Source: Amanita rubescens (taxonomy: Eukaryota > Basidiomycota > Agaricomycetes > Agaricales > Amanitaceae). Taken from it: a stretch of 47,836 nucleotides of DNA. The stretch is from NCBI GenBank assembly GCA_015039365.1, contig WION01000405.1:1-47836 (forward strand). Reading direction: 5' to 3'. The notes beneath the pieces were generated by a model. The model was not told the origin of the DNA, ran no database searches, and saw nothing but the letters and a program-made list of their open reading frames with translations. This document shows positions 43,201 through 47,836 of this stretch, piece after piece. Made by a program: the position numbers and the translations under genes. Each line of letters opens with the position of its first letter. Position 1 is the stretch's first letter.

Positions 43201-44455
43201 ACGAAGTGTGTAGACATCATCAAAGACGTTATCAACGAACTACCAGTACGGTGGATGTCTGATACTGGTGTCGTAAGTCCTTGAAGTAAAAAACATGCGG
43301 ATTTTACCAGTTTATGCGTCTTCATTCCCACAGATTTCGACGACGACAGCGAAAGATTTTACGGATGTTGGGCGGTATGTTCTCTGCATTTGTTGTATCC
43401 TAAACTCAAGAGTGAGCTTTTAGCTACGTTTATATCAACGATGACCCGGTGAATGACTGGCATCTGCGCTCAAACGCTCAAGATTTCGTCAAAGCAGTTA
43501 TAGTCGAAGGAGCGGTATCCAAGGCGGAGGCAGCTCACGCAATCGCTGCAGCAGTTCCAACTGCTCCATTCTTTTCAAAGACCCTGGCACATGTTGTCGA
43601 CTACTACGTTTCTAGAGAAAGACAAAAGGAGCGAGAAGAGATCGTCAAACTTGCCAAAGAAAATAAAACTGCAAACGTCATGATTTACGTTAAGGAAGCT
43701 CTCCGTAAGTCGTGTAACATATAGTTGACCCTGATTTAAACTGATGAAACATATAGGCCACTGTCCTATTGTAAGTCGAATGCCTAGGTATTGCCTTAAT
43801 GGGATTCTGAGACGTCGCAGATCCCGGGATTCTATAGAACAGTTTTGGTCGATGGCGGCCAGTCGACGCAACGCGTCTACGTCAGCATCGCTAATGCTAA
43901 TTCAGACGTAAGCTGTACCACATTTCTATAATTCTTGCTCTAACGCATCTTGAATAGTCCAGCGTTTTCCGCGATGGCACTTCTGCTGATTATCCTACTA
44001 TAACAGGATTTGAAAACATTGGGTAACCTCACATTTGTGTCGTTGAAGTGAATTAAGCTCATGTGTTTCAGATTTTTCACACACCACTTTTTCGAAGAGG
44101 TGCGTTTGAGTGTAGTGCACACGTGGTATTGTCAATAATGTTGTGTTATAGACTGTGTCTGCAGTGCTGAAGGTTATTCTTGATCTTGATAATATTGATC
44201 GTGTACCCGGAGTGGCCGGTAATCTTAACCGGTAGGTGGCATCTGCACTGGCTGCTAGTAAGAGCGTTAACCGGTTTATTGCAGATTCACGGAAAACTTC
44301 ATGGGGACGCTTAAGACACAATACACGAACAGCCAGGGTCAAGTGACACCCTGGCCTGAATCTATGGTTATACAGGTAACGTCTACATATTTCTTATCAG
44401 GCTAAAGGCTCATTAATATCCTCAACAGTACCAGTCAAGTAGCGCGAAGTTGTAA
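40224..44455 (+). CDS. psi-factor-producing (Ppo-type) fatty-acid dioxygenase with degenerate P450 domain
   Basis: Ppo enzymes oxygenate linoleic/oleic acid in an animal-peroxidase-like domain; many rearrange the hydroperoxide in a fused P450 domain. Start taken at ATG 40224 (MFTELERYIPYAPSMTGG). The dioxygenase part shows YVYRPADGSNYNPLIPTLGK, HPYARSV, FADLIIHDIFH, SSYLDLSVLYGTSEAQVDSV, RNHNYVAQKILDINERH across an intron, and VEFNLLYTWHAALS (YTWH at 41680-41691: probable radical Tyr and proximal heme His). The linker includes GAGLCPGYTISKAILSDAV. The P450-like part (about 42660-44455) runs through VMIYVKEALRHCPI and VYVSIANANSD, but where a heme-binding Cys should be it reads GFFTHHFFEETV. 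It ends LNRFTENFMGTLRTQY and TPWPESMVIQYQSSSAKL, TAA 44453-44455. About 20 introns; about 1,040 residues. Exons join without frameshift. The exact N-terminus is uncertain. Confidence 0.88.
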
Positions 44456-44676
44456 ATATTTATATATATATGTAATAGTAGTTTTGTTGATTGCCATATT
44501 TGGATTCCCACGGAAATGTACAGCAAAGATCGAGACGCGTCTGCTTGTATTTAGATTTCGTTTTTGTCTTGTGCAAGCTTAGTGCTTGTTACGAGCCCTC
44601 TGTCTTCTTCCGCGGCCACTATCACGGTGGTTACGCGTCGTACTGCCGTTCGGAAACGATCATCTCCGCTGCTGTC
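44456..44676. other. intergenic between dioxygenase and myosin II
   Basis: 221 bp. A short alternating TA run (44461-44472) lies just after the dioxygenase stop and probably belongs to its 3' end. The rest is the myosin promoter and 5' UTR; no other element is seen. Confidence 0.4.
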
Positions 44677-47600
44677 ATGCCTGCACCCCGTCTTTCTCTG
44701 AGTGCTGAAGCGGCCAGGGCCGCTGCACAACAAGCCGAATTTAACGAGAAGAAATGGGTATGGGTCCCTGATGCAAAGGAAGGATACCTTGCTGGTTGGG
44801 TCAACAGAGATGAAGAGGAAGTCGCTGAAGTTGTTATGGCTGCAGGTGGAGAGGTATGCATTAATGTCCCGCAAGTAACGTGCTCTCATCGTTCAGTATA
44901 TATGTAACTAGATTAGACGAGTGCCCTTCGATGCCTTGTTCAAGATGAACCCACCTAAGTTTGACCGCGTAGAAGATATCGCAGATCTGACGTTCCTGAA
45001 TGAAGCTAGTGTGGTTCATAATCTGAGGCTGAGGTATGGTTCAGGTGCTATATACGTGAGTGCGCCGTTCCTCCACCGAGAAGTGGAGGGTAATATAACT
45101 CGTTTTTTAATAGACATACTCTGGTTTATTCCTTGTAGCAATCAATCCTTATCAGAATTTGCCATTGTACTCGGATGCAATTATACTACAATATCGCAAT
45201 AAGCGTCGGGACGAAAATCCACCTCATGTCTTTGCAGTAGCAGAACGAGCATGGATTAACATGGGGGACGAGCGAGAGAATCAGAGCATCCTCATCACGT
45301 ATGTCACGAGTACCGATCCATTCTGACGCTGACAAGAGTTCAGTGGCGAGTCCGGAGCTGGAAAGACGGAAAGTACCAAAAAGGTTATTCAGTACCTTGC
45401 AGCTATTGCGACGGATGTCCATCTACTGTCTCCTTCGCGGTCACCGACCATCGCGGGTGCCGGTCCTTATGCTGCGTCTATGCCCTCTACTGGGCTTCCC
45501 AGAGGTCTGCAACTCAAAAAAGGCCACAATACGTCGCCCTCAGCGTCAGGCAACTCGACATCCAAAGGTCGCTTAGGGCTTTTGGAGAGGCAAATTTTGC
45601 AAGCAAACCCGATCCTTGAAGCTTTTGGAAACGCACAGACTCAGCGTAATAATAACTCTAGTCGGTTTGGCAAGTTCATTCGGATAACATTCGCCCCCGA
45701 TGGCAGCATAGCGGGGGCGAATATAGACTGGTACCTTCTTGAGAAGAGCAGGGTTGTTGTAAGAAACGAAGCTGAGCGCAGTTTCCATGTGTTCTACCAA
45801 CTGTTGGCTGGCGCAGACAAAATGCTACGGGGTAAGTTAAGCATAGAATGTGACGCATTCGTCTGATTTTTTTCAGATAGATTGCTTCTCCGTGGAGATG
45901 TCGAGGATTACGAGTACCTCAACAAAAGTAGGCGAGAAGTCGATGGTGTAGATGACCAAGAGGAATGGAAATCTCTTCAGGTAGGATTAAGCATTCTGGA
46001 ACTGGTTAAAGGTTGATGGCAAATTGCGCATTAGTCTGCCTTGGACACCGTAGGTTTTGCACCAAATGAGCAACTTGATCTTTTTCGTATTGTTGCTGCT
46101 GTCCTTCATATGGGCAATATCGCGATCACCTCTACACGTGCGGATGACGCAGTTATGCCGGATCCATCTCAAGCGGAACGTGTCTGTCACCTTTTGGGTA
46201 TACCTGTGGCAGATTTCACTCGCGCCGTGTTGAGCCCGCGGGTACTTGCGGGTCGTGAAATGGTCACCCAGGCTAGGACTAGAAGGCAAGCACTTGATGA
46301 GCTTGCTGCGCTCTGCAAGACTTTATACGAGAAGTCTTTTGGTTCCTTGGTCGACCACATTAATCGAGCTCTTGATCGCCCATCATCCAAGTCGACTTTC
46401 ATTGGTGTTCTCGATATCGCTGGATTCGAAATATTCGAGACGAACGCATATGAGCAACTATTAATCAATTACACGAATGAGAAGCTACAGCAGTTCTTTA
46501 ATCATCATATGTTCGTCCTAGAACAAGAGGAGTATGCACGAGAAGGGATTAAATGGGATTATGTCAACTTTGGCTTGGACTTACAGCCAACTATTGATCT
46601 CATCGAGGCTAGCGGCAACACGATCGGAATATTGAGCTGCCTAGACGAAGAGTGTATAATGCCGAAAGCCACTGATGTGACGTTCACCAGCAAGTTACAT
46701 TCGATTTGGGCTGGTCCGACCGATGGATCAGAGCCTCATCCCGGGAGGTACAAGTATGAACCCACTAGGTTTGAGATGGGCTTCATAATCCAACACTACG
46801 CAGGCAAAGTCGAATATAGAACGGACGGCTGGCTGGAGAAGAATAAAGATCCTCTCAATGACAATCTTTCTCGCGTGCTTGCAGCCTCATCGGAACGATA
46901 TATTTCTAATCTCTTCGCTGAATACGCCGAGACCTCGACTACTAGGGGAAGCATGCTGGGAAAGAAGCGTGTATTAAAAAAGGGTGCTTTTAGGACAGTC
47001 GGACAACGGCATAAAGAGCAATTGTCAAGTCTTATGTCTCAGCTGCAGGCAACACAGCCGCATTTCGTAAGGTGCATAGTACCCAATACCCATAAAAAGC
47101 CTGGCCGTATCGATGTTCCTTTGGTGCTCGATCAATTGCGTTGCAATGGCGTGCTCGAGGGCATACGGATCGCCCGTCTAGGATATCCAAACAGGTTACC
47201 ATTCGTCGAATTTCGTCAGCGCTATGAACTGCTTACTCCTGGTATCATCCCCCGCGGTTACATGGATGGTCGTGAGGCATGTAGACGGATGGTTCATGCC
47301 TTGGATCTCGACGACACAGTTTTCAGGATAGGCACCTCAAAGATATTTTTCAAAGCTGGAGTGCTGGCAGAGCTTGAAGAGCGCCGAGACATATTATTGT
47401 TTGATGTTTTCTCAAGATTGCAGGCAGCTGCTCGCAGATTCGCTGCGAGGAGGCAGATGAAAAAGATTTTAAACCGTGCCTTGGCTATCAGAACAATCCA
47501 AAAAAATGCAAGAGTGTACGGCGAGTTGAGAGAATGGTCTTGGTGGCAACTGTACACAAAGGTATGGAATGATATCGCATCTTGCGGCAGTAATAACCCA

Positions 47601-47836
47601 GCTCAAGGTCCGGCCCCTCCTTGCTGCTACACGAACTGATGAAGAATTGCGCAAAAAAGAAGCAGAACTGACTTTGGTTAGAGAACTGGCAGAGCGCGAC
47701 AAACAAGAGAAAGAAGCTTTGGAAAGCCTCAAGATGACATTAGAAGCTGAGAAACGGAAAATTGAGGATGAACTAGAGGCTGAGCGTGCCCTGGGTCTCG
47801 ACAAGGATGCACTGTTGAGCGGGGTAAGAAGCATGA
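44677..47836 (+). CDS. conventional myosin II heavy chain, motor and start of tail (cut by window edge)
   Basis: Myosin II powers the contractile ring in cytokinesis. ATG 44677 ([18 protein letters not shown]). SH3-like N-domain [18 protein letters not shown], then [41 protein letters not shown]-loop [18 protein letters not shown] (from 45345). An extended Ser/Gly/Pro-rich loop 1 follows, then [20 protein letters not shown], switch [15 protein letters not shown], switch [56 protein letters not shown], the converter region [20 protein letters not shown] and [22 protein letters not shown]-like segments ([31 protein letters not shown]) come next. After an intron following YTK the coiled-coil tail begins ([20 protein letters not shown]) and runs off the window. 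Conventional rather than class V because the IQ region is short and coiled coil starts immediately. Confidence 0.92.

Noticed and set aside
44461..44472. Alternating TA run as a microsatellite of interest
   Set aside because: Too short, and placed where an AT-rich 3' UTR signal is expected.

Overview
The window reads as nuclear DNA of an Agaricomycete (mushroom-forming basidiomycete). Genes are broken by many GT-AG introns of about 45-60 bp, intergenic gaps are short, and the families are fungal: Kre6-type GH16, psi-factor-producing oxygenase (Ppo), Cys2-containing YKT6 and conventional myosin II. No bacterial operon, CRISPR, tRNA, rRNA or intact transposon was recognised. All gene models were spliced by hand from donor/acceptor sites and family resemblance, so internal exon borders are predictions.

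Layout. 0.5-4.7 kb: a secreted GH95 alpha-L-fucosidase with 18 introns and a one-base frameshift near its start, then a DSS4/MSS4 Rab exchange factor. 4.75-7.3 kb: an accessory islet with a frameshifted, truncated trypsin-like protease gene and an HNH-family N-terminal fragment, closed on the right by a decayed duplicate of the 3' end of the MSS4 gene. 7.4-11.2 kb: a Qc-SNARE (syntaxin-8-like), a class I glutamine-amidotransferase-like protein, and an unidentified N-terminally anchored protein, packed tail-to-tail and head-to-head. 11.2-14.1 kb: gene-poor, with decayed minus-strand coding relics. 14.1-21.8 kb: V-ATPase subunit E, a Kre6/Skn1-type beta-glucan protein, and, divergently, a large GT2 polysaccharide-synthase-like enzyme. 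22.3-26.6 kb: eIF3 subunit l, an RBM18-like RNA-binding protein, ribosomal protein uL14. 27.1-31.6 kb: two tandem catalases. 31.7-36.0 kb: the exosome helicase Mtr4 and ribosomal protein eL38. 36.1-39.9 kb: a site-2 protease, a four-TM protein and the SNARE YKT6. 40.2-44.5 kb: a Ppo-type fatty-acid dioxygenase with a degenerate P450 half. 44.7 kb to the right edge: myosin II heavy chain, cut by the window.

How they fit together. Most genes are housekeeping (translation, RNA decay, membrane traffic, V-ATPase, cytokinesis). The adaptive content is the cell-wall pair with a shared 288-bp promoter region (GH16 and GT2), the duplicated catalases, the oxylipin dioxygenase and the islet at 4.75-7.3 kb. 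I did not find a convincing new multi-gene system. The best leads are the islet with its duplicated MSS4 tail, the Cys-less Ppo, the GH16/GT2 pair, and the catalase duplication with palindromic promoter motifs.
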